Source: Streptomyces sp. WAC06614 (GTDB lineage Bacteria > Actinomycetota > Actinomycetes > Streptomycetales > Streptomycetaceae). Taken from it: 38,425 bases of DNA. The position numbers were made by a program, and so were the translations under genes. The notes beneath the pieces were generated by a model. It searched no databases. It saw only the letters and a program-made list of their open reading frames with translations, and had not been told where the DNA came from. The DNA lies in the NCBI RefSeq assembly GCF_003949795.1, contig NZ_RPRY01000033.1, forward strand, positions 1-38,425. The letters run 5' to 3'. The first letter of the stretch is position 1, and every line of letters starts with the position of its first letter. Positions 8,235-16,818 of this stretch are shown piece by piece.

Positions 8235-8383
8235 CCGTGGGCACCGTCCCGGCCGAGCCGTGGGCACCGTCCCGGCCGAGCCGTGGGCACCGTCCCGGCC
8301 GAGCCGTGGGCACCGTCCCGGCCGAGCCGTGGGCACTGTCCCGGCCGACCCGTGCGCACCGTCCGTCCCGACCGTGGGCACCG
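8235..8383. repeat. 23-bp tandem repeat array (about six units)
   Basis: Units of CCGTGGGCACCGTCCCGGCC plus GAG start at 8235, 8258, 8281, 8304 and 8327. The first four are identical, the fifth has two changes, and a diverged sixth (8350) and partial seventh follow. The array fills the gap between the DUF2855 start and the thiolase stop. There are no unique spacers, so it is not a CRISPR array. Confidence 0.9.
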
Positions 8384-8384
8384 C

Positions 8385-9560
8385 CTACCCGCGTCCCAGG
8401 AGGACCGTCCCCGAGGAGCAGAACCAGCCGCCCGTGCCCGAGGCCACCGCGACCTCGGGCAGCCGGCCGCCCCGTTTGCGGACCTGGCCCTCGCCCGCCT
8501 CGCCGCGGAGCTGGCGGACGGCCTCGACCAGGAGGAACAGCCCGCGCATGCCGGGGTGGCAGGCGGACAGCCCGCCGCCGTCGGTGTTGACCGGGAGCTC
8601 CCCGTCGCGCAGCAGCCGGCCCTTCTCCACGAAGGCCCCGCCCTCGCCCTTGGCGCAGAAGCCCAGGTCCTCCAGGGTCACCAGGGTCATGTAGGTGAAG
8701 GCGTCGTAGATCTGGGCGAGGTCCACGTCGGCCGGGGTCAGCCCGGCCCGGGCGAAGGCCTGCCGGCCGGAGGCGGCGGCCGGGGACACCGTGAAGTCGG
8801 GCCATTCGGACATGGTGGTGTGCGAGACGGCGGTCCCGGAACCGAGCACCCACACCGGGGCCTTGGCGATGTCGGGCACGTACTCCTCGGCGGCGAGCAG
8901 CACCGCGCAGCCGCCGTCGGAGCGGATGCAGCAGTGCAGCTTGGTGAAGGGGTCGGCGATCATCTCGGCGGAGAGGACGTCCTCCACCGTGAGGGGGTCG
9001 CGGAACATCGCGTCGGGGTTGGTCGCGGCGTTGGCCCGGGCCTGGACGGCCACCGAGGCGAGCTGCTCCAGGGTGGTGCCGTACGCGTGCATGTGCCGCC
9101 GCGCCGCCATCGCGTACTTGGCCACCAGGGTGTGGCCGTACGGGACCTCGAACTGGAGCGGGCCGCGGGCGCCGAAGGAGAGGTTGGAGGTGCGCCGGCG
9201 GGCCTTGATGTCGGCCCGGGCGGTGGAGCCGTAGACGAGCAGGACGGCGTTGGCATGGCCGGCCGCGATGGCGTCGGCCGCGTGGGCGGCCATGACCTCC
9301 CAGGTGGAGCCGCCGACCGAGGTGGAGTCCACCCAGGCGGGGCGCAGCCCCAGGTACTCGGCGACCTCGATCGGGGCCAGCGTGCCGAGCCCGGCGGAGG
9401 CGAAGCCGTCGATCACCGAGCGGTCCAGGCCCGAGTCGGCCAGGGCGCGGCGGGCGGCCTGGGCGTGCAGGGCGTACGGGGTCGGGCCGTCGACCTTGCC
9501 GCAGTCCGAGAGGGCGACGCCGACGACAGCGACCTTGCGGCGGGGCGTGGGTTCAGGCAT
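8385..9560 (-). CDS. Thiolase-superfamily protein (SCP-x/lipid-transfer type) without the nucleophilic Cys
   Basis: The 391-residue product follows the thiolase fold of actinobacterial acetyl-CoA acetyltransferase/lipid-transfer proteins: VAVVGVALSDCGK, the helix after STSVGGSTWEV, IYDAFTYMTL, GEGGAFVEKG and the C-terminal GGLSACHPGMRG. Where degradative thiolases have Cys in a CaSG motif, this protein has VGGSTW. Loss of this Cys is seen in the Ltp2-type retro-aldolases and relatives. It probably acts on a CoA thioester in side-chain degradation (inference). It is divergent from the acyl-CoA dehydrogenase gene, with palindromic operators at 9565 and 9680 between them. Confidence 0.85.
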   Translation of the reverse strand: MPEPTPRRKVAVVGVALSDCGKVDGPTPYALHAQAARRALADSGLDRSVIDGFASAGLGTLAPIEVAEYLGLRPAWVDSTSVGGSTWEVMAAHAADAIAAGHANAVLLVYGSTARADIKARRRTSNLSFGARGPLQFEVPYGHTLVAKYAMAARRHMHAYGTTLEQLASVAVQARANAATNPDAMFRDPLTVEDVLSAEMIADPFTKLHCCIRSDGGCAVLLAAEEYVPDIAKAPVWVLGSGTAVSHTTMSEWPDFTVSPAAASGRQAFARAGLTPADVDLAQIYDAFTYMTLVTLEDLGFCAKGEGGAFVEKGRLLRDGELPVNTDGGGLSACHPGMRGLFLLVEAVRQLRGEAGEGQVRKRGGRLPEVAVASGTGGWFCSSGTVLLGRG

Positions 9561-9564
9561 GAAT

Positions 9565-9579
9565 CTGACGGTACATCAG
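9565..9579. promoter_or_regulatory. Palindromic operator (site A) before thiolase-like gene
   Basis: CTGACGGTACATCAG, one base away from CTGACNNNNNGTCAG, inside the longer dyad AATCTGA-N7-TCAGATT (9562-9582). It lies 5 bp upstream of the thiolase start codon. Confidence 0.7.
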
Positions 9580-9679
9580 ATTGACGTGCGAACCCATGCC
9601 CCCTCCGGCGCCGGCCCGTCCCGCCGGATGGGAACCCGGCCCGCCCGCCCTCTGGGCTTCCGTACGGCACCGGCCTAAC

Positions 9680-9694
9680 ATGACGCGCCGTCAG
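9680..9694. promoter_or_regulatory. Palindromic operator (site B) before acyl-CoA dehydrogenase gene
   Basis: ATGACGCGCCGTCAG, one base away from the consensus, 17 bp before the dehydrogenase start codon. It shares the divergent region with site A. Confidence 0.7.
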
Positions 9695-9711
9695 ATATGA
9701 GGAGGAGCGCG

Positions 9712-11187
9712 ATGGACGCCGCCTTCACCGCGGAGCAGGACGAGATGCGCCGCACCCTGCGCGAGATCCTGGCCAAGCGCTGCGGACCGGACCAGGTCAA
9801 GGCAGCCGTACGGACCGACGCCGGCTACGACACCGCGCTGTGGCAGCAGCTCGCCCAGGCCCTGGGCCTGCCCGGGATCGCGGTCGCCGAGGAGTACGGC
9901 GGGGTCGGCTGCTCCCCGGCCGACCTGGTGCTGGCCTGCGAGGAGACCGGGCGGGCGCTGCTGCCCTCACCGCTGCTGGCCACGGCCGTGCTGGTGGCGC
10001 CGCTGGTCGCGGCCCTGGGCACCCCCGCCCAGCGGACGGAGCTGCTGCCGCGGCTCGCCGACGGCTCGCTCACCGCCGCCCTCGCCGTGCCCGGCACCGC
10101 GCTGGCTACCGCCCTCGCCCTGACCGGCGAGAACACCGGCGGCGACTGGGCCGGCGGCGGCCGGGCCGGGGGAGTGCAGGCCCGTCGCACCGAGGACGGC
10201 TGGCGGCTCTACGGCGAGGCCGCCCAGGTGCTCGACGGGCACCGGGCCGGGCTGCTGCTGGTCGCCGCCCACACGGGCGGCTTCGCCCGCAGCCGGACCG
10301 CACTGTTCCTCGTACGGGCCGCCGCCGACGCCCGCGCCGACGCCCGCGGTGAGGCCGCCGCCGACGCCCGCGCCGACGCCCGCGGTGGGGCCGCCGCCGA
10401 CGCCCGCGCCGACGCCCGCGGTGAGGCCGCCGCCGATGCCCGGGCCGACGCCCGCGGTGAGGCCGCCGCCGATGCCCGGGCCGACGCCCGCGGTGGGGCC
10501 GCCGCCGACGGCCGGGCCGACACCGGTACCGCTGCCGCCGCATCCCCCGCGTCCGCCGTGCCCGGCCTGGTGCGGAGCCGGCAGACCTCGCTGGACGAGA
10601 CCCGGGCGCAGGGCCGGGTCCAGCTGCGCGACGTACCCGCCGAGCTGCTCGGCGCGGAGGCGGCCGACGTGCTCCCGGCCCTGGCCGCCACCGGCCGGAC
10701 CGCCGCCGCCGTGCTCGCCGCCGAGGCCGTGGGCGCGGCCGGGCAGGCGCTGGCCCGGACGGTGGAGTACGTCGGCCGGCGCGAGCAGTTCGGCCGGGCC
10801 GTGGGCTCGTTCCAGGCGGTCAAGCACCGGCTGGCCGACCTCTACGTGCAGCTCCAGGCGGCCCGTTCGGCGGCGTACTACGCGGCCTGGGACCCCGAGC
10901 AGGGCCCGCTGGCGCTCGCCCAGGCGCTGGAGGCGCTGCGGCAGTGCGCCGGCGAGGCGATCCAGCTCCACGGCGGGATCGGCTTCACCTGGGAGCACGA
11001 GGCGCACCTGTACTTCAAGCGGGCGGCGGCCGACGAACTGCTCTTCGGACCTGTGCACCGGCTGCGGGCGCACGCCGCCGACCGCGCGGGGCTGTTCCTC
11101 GGCGCGGCCTCCTCCGCCGCCGCGGCCGCCGCGGCCTCCACGGCCGCCTCCCGTACCGACGTCCCCCGCGAGAGGGTGGTGCTCTGA
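9712..11187 (+). CDS. Acyl-CoA dehydrogenase family protein with repeat insertion
   Basis: The 491-residue product has the acyl-CoA dehydrogenase order: N-terminal helices (AFTAEQDEMRRTLREIL, VAEEYGGVGCSPADL), a middle beta domain, and the C-terminal helical domain with GRREQFGRAVGSFQAVKHRLAD and the FAD-contact motif IQLHGGIGFTWEHEAHLYFKR. It oxidises acyl-CoA thioesters with FAD. The GFTWEHEAH form is common in actinobacterial FadE proteins of sterol and branched-chain pathways. A 12-residue repeat of ~5.7 copies is inserted at residues ~203-270, and a poly-Ala tail ends the protein. The ATG at 9712 follows GAGGAGG. The stop overlaps the next start (TGATG). Confidence 0.9.
   Translation: MDAAFTAEQDEMRRTLREILAKRCGPDQVKAAVRTDAGYDTALWQQLAQALGLPGIAVAEEYGGVGCSPADLVLACEETGRALLPSPLLATAVLVAPLVAALGTPAQRTELLPRLADGSLTAALAVPGTALATALALTGENTGGDWAGGGRAGGVQARRTEDGWRLYGEAAQVLDGHRAGLLLVAAHTGGFARSRTALFLVRAAADARADARGEAAADARADARGGAAADARADARGEAAADARADARGEAAADARADARGGAAADGRADTGTAAAASPASAVPGLVRSRQTSLDETRAQGRVQLRDVPAELLGAEAADVLPALAATGRTAAAVLAAEAVGAAGQALARTVEYVGRREQFGRAVGSFQAVKHRLADLYVQLQAARSAAYYAAWDPEQGPLALAQALEALRQCAGEAIQLHGGIGFTWEHEAHLYFKRAAADELLFGPVHRLRAHAADRAGLFLGAASSAAAAAAASTAASRTDVPRERVVL
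10318..10520 (+). repeat. 36-bp tandem repeat inside acyl-CoA dehydrogenase gene
   Basis: Five full 36-bp units (10318, 10354, 10390, 10426, 10462) and a partial sixth encode AAADARADARG(E/G). The insertion lies in the loop after the first strands of the middle domain. All units keep frame. Confidence 0.9.
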
Positions 11188-11663
11188 TGGCCGTGCCCGG
11201 CGTCAAGCTGATGCAGAAGGTGTCCTCGACCCGGCTGTTCGCCAAGGTCGCCCCGCACGTCGTCCCGGCCCTGGACAAGGCCGTGCACCGGCTGACCCGG
11301 GGGAAGGTCCTGCTGAGCGCCCAGATGCTGCCCGGGGTGATCCTCACCGCCAAGGGCGCGAGGACGGGCGAGCCGCGCACCACACCGCTGGCGTGCATGC
11401 CCGAGGAGGGCGGGGGGAGCTGGATCCTGATCGGGTCCAACTTCGGCCGGCCCGGCCATCCGGCCTGGACCGCGAACCTGCTCAAGAACCCGGACGCGGC
11501 CGTGAGCTGGAAGGGGCAGGACATCGCCGTCCGGGCCCGGCTGCTCCAGGGCGCGGAGCGCGCGGCGGCGTGGGACGCGGTGCTGCGGTTCTGGCCGCCG
11601 TACGCGACGTACCAGGCGCGGATCGCACGCGAGATCCGGCTGTTCCGGCTGGAGCGGCGCTGA
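11187..11663 (+). CDS. Deazaflavin (F420)-dependent nitroreductase-family protein, Ddn-like
   Basis: The 158-residue product fits the Ddn/F420H2-dependent quinone reductase family: the core ILTAKGARTGEPRTTPL, then WILIGSNFGRPGHPAWTANLLKNPDA, then ARLLQGAERAAAWDAV, and a C-terminal FWPPYATYQARIAREIRLFRL. Members use reduced F420 to reduce quinones or other acceptors at the membrane. The ATG overlaps the acyl-CoA dehydrogenase stop, so the two form a coupled operon and this protein may handle the electrons or the product of that step (inference). Confidence 0.88.
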   Translation: MAVPGVKLMQKVSSTRLFAKVAPHVVPALDKAVHRLTRGKVLLSAQMLPGVILTAKGARTGEPRTTPLACMPEEGGGSWILIGSNFGRPGHPAWTANLLKNPDAAVSWKGQDIAVRARLLQGAERAAAWDAVLRFWPPYATYQARIAREIRLFRLERR

Positions 11664-11750
11664 TCCGGCCGGGGCGGGGCTGACGCGGCGCCGATCCGTC
11701 CCGCGGTGCGGCTGACGCGGCGCTGATCCGCCCCCGGGCGCGGCTGACGC
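11656..11750. repeat. Three imperfect 31-32 bp tandem repeats
   Basis: Units start at 11656, 11687 and 11719, each with GGCG(C/T)(T/C)GATCCG at one end and GGCTGACGC at the other. They begin inside the last codons of the Ddn-like gene and run into the gap. Each contains a CTGACG half of the operator but no second half, so I do not count them as operators. Confidence 0.6.
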
Positions 11751-11762
11751 GCCGGCCGGGCG

Positions 11763-11790
11763 ACGGCGGACCCGGGGCCGGGTCCGCCGT
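11763..11790. terminator. Bidirectional stem-loop terminator
   Basis: ACGGCGGACCC (11763-11773) pairs perfectly with GGGTCCGCCGT (11780-11790) across a 6-nt loop. It sits at the end of the TetR gene, between converging genes. Confidence 0.75.
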
Positions 11791-12437
11791 TACCTGGTGG
11801 GCTTCTTGCCCGTCATGCCCAGGTGCACGAGCAGCGCCAGGTTCGGCTTGAGCTCGGCCTGCTTCACGCCCCAGGTCTGGAACCCCTTCTGGTGCGAGGC
11901 CACCGCGGCGAGCATCGCGACGAGCGAGCCCGCGATGGCGGCGGGGCTGAGGTCCTTGTCGAGCTTGCCCTTGCCCTGGAGCTCCTGCATCGACGCCGAG
12001 AGGGAGTTGGTGACGGAGTTCAGGATCTTCATGCGGATCTTGTAGAACCGCTTGTCGCCCTCGGCCGCGCCGAGGTCCACGACGCGCAGGATGGCGTCGT
12101 TGCGGCGCCAGAAGTCCAGGAATCCCTCGACGAGTTCCTCGGCGGCCAGCCAACCGGACTTGCCGACCCACGAGCGCCCCTCGACGAGCATCGTCAACTG
12201 CGCGCCCTCGGCGGCCATTTGCTCGGCGATCTCCAGGACGGCGCCCTCGACGTCCGGGAAGTACTGGTAGAAGGTCGCGGGCGAGGTGCCGGCCTTCCGG
12301 GCGACGTCGATGACCTTGACGTCGCGGTACGGCGAGGTGCTGAGCATCTCGCTGAGGCAGTCGAGCAGCTTCTGCCGCGTCGCCTGACCGCGCCGGCCGG
12401 CGACGCGGCCGTCGACGGTGCGTACTTGTCCTGTCAT
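11790..12437 (-). CDS. TetR-family transcriptional regulator, candidate master of the palindrome regulon
   Basis: The 215-residue product has an N-terminal TetR helix-turn-helix: ATRQKLLDCLSEMLSTSPYRDVKVIDVARKAGTSPATFYQYFPDVEGAV. A ~150-residue helical ligand domain follows, with no recognised ligand motif. A near-perfect copy of the window's 15-bp palindrome (CTGTCATGCCGTCAG, 12431-12445) covers its start codon, as expected for autorepression. It is the only TetR gene in the window and lies beside one of the marked operons. TetR repressors of acyl-CoA pathways usually respond to an acyl-CoA intermediate; that this one does so is inference. Confidence 0.9.
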   Translation of the reverse strand: MTGQVRTVDGRVAGRRGQATRQKLLDCLSEMLSTSPYRDVKVIDVARKAGTSPATFYQYFPDVEGAVLEIAEQMAAEGAQLTMLVEGRSWVGKSGWLAAEELVEGFLDFWRRNDAILRVVDLGAAEGDKRFYKIRMKILNSVTNSLSASMQELQGKGKLDKDLSPAAIAGSLVAMLAAVASHQKGFQTWGVKQAELKPNLALLVHLGMTGKKPTR

Positions 12438-12445
12438 GCCGTCAG
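12431..12445. promoter_or_regulatory. Palindromic operator over TetR start codon
   Basis: CTGTCATGCCGTCAG differs from CTGACNNNNNGTCAG by one base and contains the start codon (complement at 12435-12437). Its position fits autoregulation. Confidence 0.6.
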
Positions 12446-12622
12446 CTTACCGAGGGGTGATCGGGGCGCGATTCGGCCGCATGCAAATGGGGCTATGCAT
12501 GCCCTGGCCTGCGGCGGGGTCCCCCGAACAGGCCTGTCAACAGGCTGTGGACAATATGGGGGCAGATCATGGCGGGAGGGCGCATACCGTGCCACTCGCC
12601 CGCAGAACGGAAGGACCGGGCC

Positions 12623-13411
12623 ATGGCCGCATTCGCAGAAGGCACGCCCTGCTGGGTCGACGCCTCGCTCCCGGACGTCGAGGCGGGCAAGCGGTTTTAC
12701 GGCGAGCTCTTCGGCTGGACCTTCGCGGACAGCTCCGCCCAGTACGGCGGCTACACCCAGGCCTACCGCGACGGCCGCAACGTCGCCGCCCTCGCCCCCA
12801 AGCCCGACGGGCGCATGCCCACCGTGTGGGGCGTGTACCTGTACACCGCCGACGCCCGCGCCGCCGCCGCCCGGATCCGGGCCGCGGGCGGCCAGATGGT
12901 CATGGACCCCATGCCCGTCGGCCCGTACGGCGTCGCGGCCATGGCCGCGGACCCGGGCGGGGCGGTGTTCGGGCTGTGGCAGCCCGGCACCCACCACGGC
13001 TTCGAGGCCAGCATGGAGCCGTACACGTACTGCTGGAGCGAGCTGTACACCCGGGCCCGGGACGCCGTGGACGTCTTCTACGCCACCGTCTTCGGCTACG
13101 TCCCCCAGGACCAGGACGACGCGGGCACCGAATACCGCACCTGGTCCCCGCCGGGCAGCGTGCCGGGTCCCGAAACGGCGGTCCTGGGCCGTAGCCTGAT
13201 CACCGACGCGTTCCCCGAGGCCATGCCCGCGCACTTCCTGGTGTACTTCGCGGTCCCGGACTGCGACCGGGCCGCCGCGGACGTACGGCGCCTGGGTGGA
13301 CGGGTCACGGCCGACCCCTTCGACACCCCCTACGGGCGGATCGCGGTGGTGGCCGACAATCAGGGGGCCGCCTTCGCCCTGCTCCAGGAACCCGAGGGCG
13401 GGAAGGCCTGA
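12623..13411 (+). CDS. VOC-family protein with two glyoxalase-like domains
   Basis: The 262-residue product is a tandem of two VOC (glyoxalase/bleomycin-resistance/dioxygenase) domains. Each starts with a [26 protein letters not shown] segment (residues ~10-35 and ~135-155) and ends with [12 protein letters not shown] and [13 protein letters not shown]. It resembles proteins often annotated as hydroxylases or glyoxalases; substrate and metal use are unknown. The ATG at 12623 follows GGAAGGA at good spacing, and the earlier in-frame ATG at 12569 lacks one. It lies ~100 bp before afsK on the same strand. Confidence 0.88.
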   Translation: MAAFAEGTPCWVDASLPDVEAGKRFYGELFGWTFADSSAQYGGYTQAYRDGRNVAALAPKPDGRMPTVWGVYLYTADARAAAARIRAAGGQMVMDPMPVGPYGVAAMAADPGGAVFGLWQPGTHHGFEASMEPYTYCWSELYTRARDAVDVFYATVFGYVPQDQDDAGTEYRTWSPPGSVPGPETAVLGRSLITDAFPEAMPAHFLVYFAVPDCDRAAADVRRLGGRVTADPFDTPYGRIAVVADNQGAAFALLQEPEGGKA

Positions 13412-13514
13412 CAGAATCGGGGTTGCGCGACCCCGGGCGGCGCCCGGGAGTGAGACGCTGCACGGGCTGTTGTGGCGGGCCCGGCACGGGTCCGTACGGG
13501 GAGGTGTGAGGCGA

Positions 13515-15947
13515 GTGGTGGAGCAGCTGACGCAGCACGACCCGAGACGGATCGGCCCCTTCGAGGTGCTGGGACGGCTCGGCGCCGGCGGCATGGGGCT
13601 GGTCTATCTCGCACGGTCGGCGTCCGGCCGGCGGGTCGCGATCAAGACGGTACGGACCGAGCTCGCCGAGGACCAGCTCTTCCGGGTCCGTTTCACACGG
13701 GAGGTGGAGGCGGCCCGGGCGGTGTCCGGGTTCTACACCGCCGCCGTCGTGGACGCCGACCCGCGGGCGGCCGTGCCGTGGCTGGCGACCGCGTACGTGC
13801 CGGCGCCCTCCCTGGAGGAGATCGTCAACGAGTGCGGGCCGATGCCCGCGCAGGCCGTGCGCTGGCTGGCGGCCGGCATCGCCGAGGCGCTGCAGTCCAT
13901 CCACCAGGCCGGCCTGGTCCACCGCGACCTCAAGCCGTCCAACGTGCTGGTGGTCGAGGACGGCCCGCGGGTGATCGACTTCGGTATCGCCAGCGGTGTC
14001 TCCAACACCCGGCTGACCATGACCAACGTCGCCGTCGGCACCCCCGCCTACATGTCGCCCGAGCAGGCCAAGGACTCGCGCAGCGTCAAGGGCGCCAGTG
14101 ACGTCTTCTCGCTCGGTTCCACCCTGGTCTTCGCGGCCACCGGGCACCCGCCGTACCACGGGGCCAACCCGGTGGAGACGGTCTTCATGCTGCTGCGCGA
14201 GGGACCGAACCTGGAGGGTCTGCCGGACGAGCTGCGTCCGCTGATCGACTCCTGCATGCAGATGGACGCCACCGCCCGGCCCACACCGGCCGACCTCCAG
14301 GCGCAGCTCGCCCCGCACCTGTTCGCGGCGGGCGACGACAGCGGCACGGCCTCGGCGTGGCTGCCCACGCGGGCCGTCGCCATGATCGAGGCGCGCCGGG
14401 CCGGCGGCCGTACGGGCACGGTGGCCGCGGGCGGCGGCGTCGGCGGGCAGGGCGGGGCCGGCGGGGCCGGTGGTGGGCAGGGCACGCACCGGCGGCCGCG
14501 GCCCGACACACCGCCGCCGCGCGGCGGCGGCGCCCACGGCGACCCCCGCAGCGGTGGCAGCGGCGGCCGTACGGCCGTACCGCCGCGCCCGGACTACCCG
14601 CCGGTCGGGTCCCCGGCGCCGGGCGAGCCCGTCCGGCTGGGCGGCTCCCCGGTCCCGATCGGGCCCGGGCCGCGGGCCGCGGCCGCCGCGGTGCTGCCGG
14701 GCGTGGACGCGGCCACCGGCTGGGTCCGCCCGCCGGGCGGCGCCGCGGCCTCCCAGAGCGCCCCGCAGGGCGCCCCGGGCGCGCTGACGGTGCCCCGGCC
14801 GGGCCCGGCGCCCGACAGCGGGCGCTGGCGGCCGTGGCGGTTCCGGATGTCGAACGAGGTCTGGGGCACCCCGACCGTGGCCGGAGACCTGCTCTACGTC
14901 ACCTCCTTCGAGGTGCACGCCCTGGATGTCGGCAGCGGCCGGCGCCAGTTCAAGACCCGGGACGTGGCCTGGTCCATGGCGGTCGCCGACGGCCGGATCC
15001 ACGCCTCCGACGGCCCGTCCCTGTACGCCCTGGACGCCCAGGACGGCGCCGAGCGCTGGCGGCTGGCCACCGACGCGTGGGTGTACGCGCTGCGGGCCGA
15101 GCGCGGCACGGTGGTCACCGCCACCCGCGGCGGCGGGGTGCAGGGCTGGGAGGCGTCCAGCGGGCAGAAGCTGTGGGAGCTGACCGGGGCGCAGACCGAC
15201 TTCGAGACGGTCGAGGCCGCGCCGGTGCTGGCCGACGGCTACGTCTACGTCTGGCAGGACGCCCGGCTCAAGGCCCTGGACGCCCGGACCGCCCGCGAGG
15301 CCTGGTCGTACCCGATCGGCGACGCCGCGTCCTGCGGGAACGTCCCGGTGCGGGTCACCCCGGCCGCCGACGGCAACGTGTACGTGGCGGCCGGCACCCG
15401 GGTGCTGTCGATCGACCGGGCCTCCGGCCGGGTGCGCTGGCACTTCGAGGCGCCCGCGGTCTTCATGGCCCCGCCGACCTTCGCCCCGGGGCCGGCCGTC
15501 ACCGGCGGCGGGGTCTACCTGGCCGACTACCTGGGCACCGTGTACGCCCTGGACGCGGCCACCGGCAGCGACCGATGGCGGATCGCGACCGAGCCGCGGC
15601 CCTCGGCCGAACCGGTCATCGTCGCGGGCGGCAGCGTCCACCTGGGCGCGGGCAGCGCGGTGTACACGCTGGACGCGGTGACCGGCACCCCCAAGTGGCG
15701 GTTCGCCGCGGGCGGCGAGATCACGGGCTCGCCGGCGGTGGCCGACGGCCGGGTGCACTTCGGCTCGGCCGACTCCTGCCTGTACACGCTGGACGCGGCG
15801 GGCGGGCAGCTGCGCTGGAAGCTGGCCACGGGCGGCGAGATCACCGGCTCCCCGGTGGCGGAGGCGGGCGTGGTGTACGCGTGCAGCAAGGACCGCTGCG
15901 TGTACGCGCTGGACGCGGCGAAGGGCACGGGCACCCGCACGGCGTGA
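13515..15947 (+). CDS. afsK: Serine/threonine protein kinase AfsK with C-terminal PQQ-type beta-propeller
   Basis: The 810-residue product has a bacterial Hanks-type kinase domain (residues ~13-275): glycine loop GRLGAGGMG (20-28), VAIK Lys44, HRDLKPSN with Asp138, DFG Asp155, and an activation loop with several Thr before AYMSPEQ. A Gly/Pro-rich linker (~290-440) is followed by a propeller of repeated (L/V)YALDA..G...W blades to the end. Sequence and length fit AfsK of S. coelicolor (~799 aa), which autophosphorylates and phosphorylates AfsR. No transmembrane helix is seen. The GTG at 13515 or 13518 is the likely start, after GGGGAGG. The presence of afsR and afsS in the same window supports the name. 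Confidence 0.93.
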   Translation: MVEQLTQHDPRRIGPFEVLGRLGAGGMGLVYLARSASGRRVAIKTVRTELAEDQLFRVRFTREVEAARAVSGFYTAAVVDADPRAAVPWLATAYVPAPSLEEIVNECGPMPAQAVRWLAAGIAEALQSIHQAGLVHRDLKPSNVLVVEDGPRVIDFGIASGVSNTRLTMTNVAVGTPAYMSPEQAKDSRSVKGASDVFSLGSTLVFAATGHPPYHGANPVETVFMLLREGPNLEGLPDELRPLIDSCMQMDATARPTPADLQAQLAPHLFAAGDDSGTASAWLPTRAVAMIEARRAGGRTGTVAAGGGVGGQGGAGGAGGGQGTHRRPRPDTPPPRGGGAHGDPRSGGSGGRTAVPPRPDYPPVGSPAPGEPVRLGGSPVPIGPGPRAAAAAVLPGVDAATGWVRPPGGAAASQSAPQGAPGALTVPRPGPAPDSGRWRPWRFRMSNEVWGTPTVAGDLLYVTSFEVHALDVGSGRRQFKTRDVAWSMAVADGRIHASDGPSLYALDAQDGAERWRLATDAWVYALRAERGTVVTATRGGGVQGWEASSGQKLWELTGAQTDFETVEAAPVLADGYVYVWQDARLKALDARTAREAWSYPIGDAASCGNVPVRVTPAADGNVYVAAGTRVLSIDRASGRVRWHFEAPAVFMAPPTFAPGPAVTGGGVYLADYLGTVYALDAATGSDRWRIATEPRPSAEPVIVAGGSVHLGAGSAVYTLDAVTGTPKWRFAAGGEITGSPAVADGRVHFGSADSCLYTLDAAGGQLRWKLATGGEITGSPVAEAGVVYACSKDRCVYALDAAKGTGTRTA

Positions 15948-15960
15948 GGACGTGACGGCA

Positions 15961-15992
15961 CGCGCGGTGGGGGTCCGGGGCCCCGCCGCGCG
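15961..15992 (+). terminator. Stem-loop terminator after afsK
   Basis: Positions 15961-15972 pair with 15981-15992 over 12 bp with one G-T wobble and an 8-nt loop, 14 bp after the afsK stop. Confidence 0.65.
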
Positions 15993-16015
15993 CTGTGGGT
16001 GACAGGATGGTGCCC

Positions 16016-16516
16016 ATGAGCGACACGAGCAACGTCTACTTCGACATCAGCATCGACGGCCAGGACGCCGGCCGCATCGTCTTCCGCCTCTTCGACGACG
16101 TGGTCCCGAAGACGGCCCAGAACTTCCGCGAGCTGGCCACCGGCCAGCACGGCTACGGCTACGCCGGCTCGCCGTTCCACCGGGTCATCCCGGAGTTCAT
16201 GCTCCAGGGCGGTGACTTCACCAACCACAACGGCACGGGTGGCAAGAGCATCTGGGGCGGGGAGTTCGACGACGAGAACTTCACGCTGAAGCACGACCGC
16301 CCGTTCCTGCTGTCGATGGCGAACGCGGGCAGGAACACCAACGGCTCGCAGTTCTTCGTCACCACGGTCGTCACCCCGTGGCTGGACGGCAAGCACGTGG
16401 TCTTCGGCGAGGTCGTCGAGGGTGAGGACCTGGTCAAGAAGATCGAGTCCCTGGGCTCCCGCTCGGGCGCCACCAAGTCCGACATCAAGGTCAAGGCCTC
16501 GGGCACCGTCGCGTAA
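16016..16516 (+). CDS. Cyclophilin-type peptidyl-prolyl cis-trans isomerase
   Basis: The 166-residue single-domain cyclophilin accelerates proline isomerisation in protein folding, probably in the cytoplasm because no signal peptide is present. Diagnostic motifs are [37 protein letters not shown] (with the active-site Arg, Phe, Met and Gln), [18 protein letters not shown] and [12 protein letters not shown]. All expected active-site residues are present and the length is normal. The start ATG at 16016 follows AGGA. It lies downstream of afsK beyond a terminator-like hairpin, so it is probably transcribed separately. Confidence 0.97.
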   Translation: MSDTSNVYFDISIDGQDAGRIVFRLFDDVVPKTAQNFRELATGQHGYGYAGSPFHRVIPEFMLQGGDFTNHNGTGGKSIWGGEFDDENFTLKHDRPFLLSMANAGRNTNGSQFFVTTVVTPWLDGKHVVFGEVVEGEDLVKKIESLGSRSGATKSDIKVKASGTVA

Positions 16517-16544
16517 CCCCCCCGGCCTCCCCGAGGACCCTCTC

Positions 16545-16818
16545 CTACGGCCCCTGCCCCGGCACCCCCGGGGCGGGGGCCGGGCCGTGGCCGGGGCCGG
16601 GCCGCGGCACGTAGAAGGCGTCGATCGGATCCTCGTCGCGCCGCATCAGACAGCACGATGCCGGCCTCGCCCGCCTCGTACCCGACGGGGAACAGCCGCC
16701 TCCCGAGGTCCCGGGCGAGCTCGTCCCGCAGGGCCTCCTCCTTCTGCTCCCGGCCCGGCCACCAGCCCCCGCTGCGCAGCCAGGCCGCCACCTCGGGCCA
16801 GGGGGCGGGGGGCCTCAC
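16545..16818 (-). pseudogene. Short SUKH-3-like gene with a one-base frameshift
   Basis: The frame starts at a GTG (16818) overlapping the preceding gene's stop (GTGA). It reads WLRSGGWWPGR and RRLFPVGYEAGEAGIVL, echoing the GW-PGR and LFP-G motifs of the two neighbouring SUKH-3 proteins. After that the frame runs into the antisense of the cyclophilin gene. Shifting frame at about 16650 restores a sensible tail (LMRRDEDPIDAFYVPRPGPG) ending in TAG at 16545-16547. One extra base near 16650 therefore breaks a ~90-residue gene. It could be a real decay event or a sequencing error. As the last gene of the toxin cassette, it is a likely extra immunity protein remnant. Confidence 0.65.
16549..16581. 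terminator. Strong GC stem-loop at the cyclophilin/SUKH convergence
   Basis: Positions 16549-16562 pair with 16568-16581 over 14 bp with one G-T wobble and a 5-nt loop. It lies in the last codons of the frameshifted gene and 33 nt after the cyclophilin stop, so it may end transcription in both directions. Confidence 0.6.

Noticed and set aside
8235-8383. Possible CRISPR array
   Set aside because: The units are directly abutted, with no variable spacers and no cas genes nearby.
11656-11750. CTGACG half-sites in the Ddn-TetR gap as operators
   Set aside because: No GTCAG partner at the right spacing; they are part of a 31-32 bp tandem repeat between converging 3' ends.
13305-15758. 817-residue open frame antisense to afsK
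   Set aside because: It is a shadow frame: no domain, and the kinase and propeller motifs on the plus strand are unmistakable.
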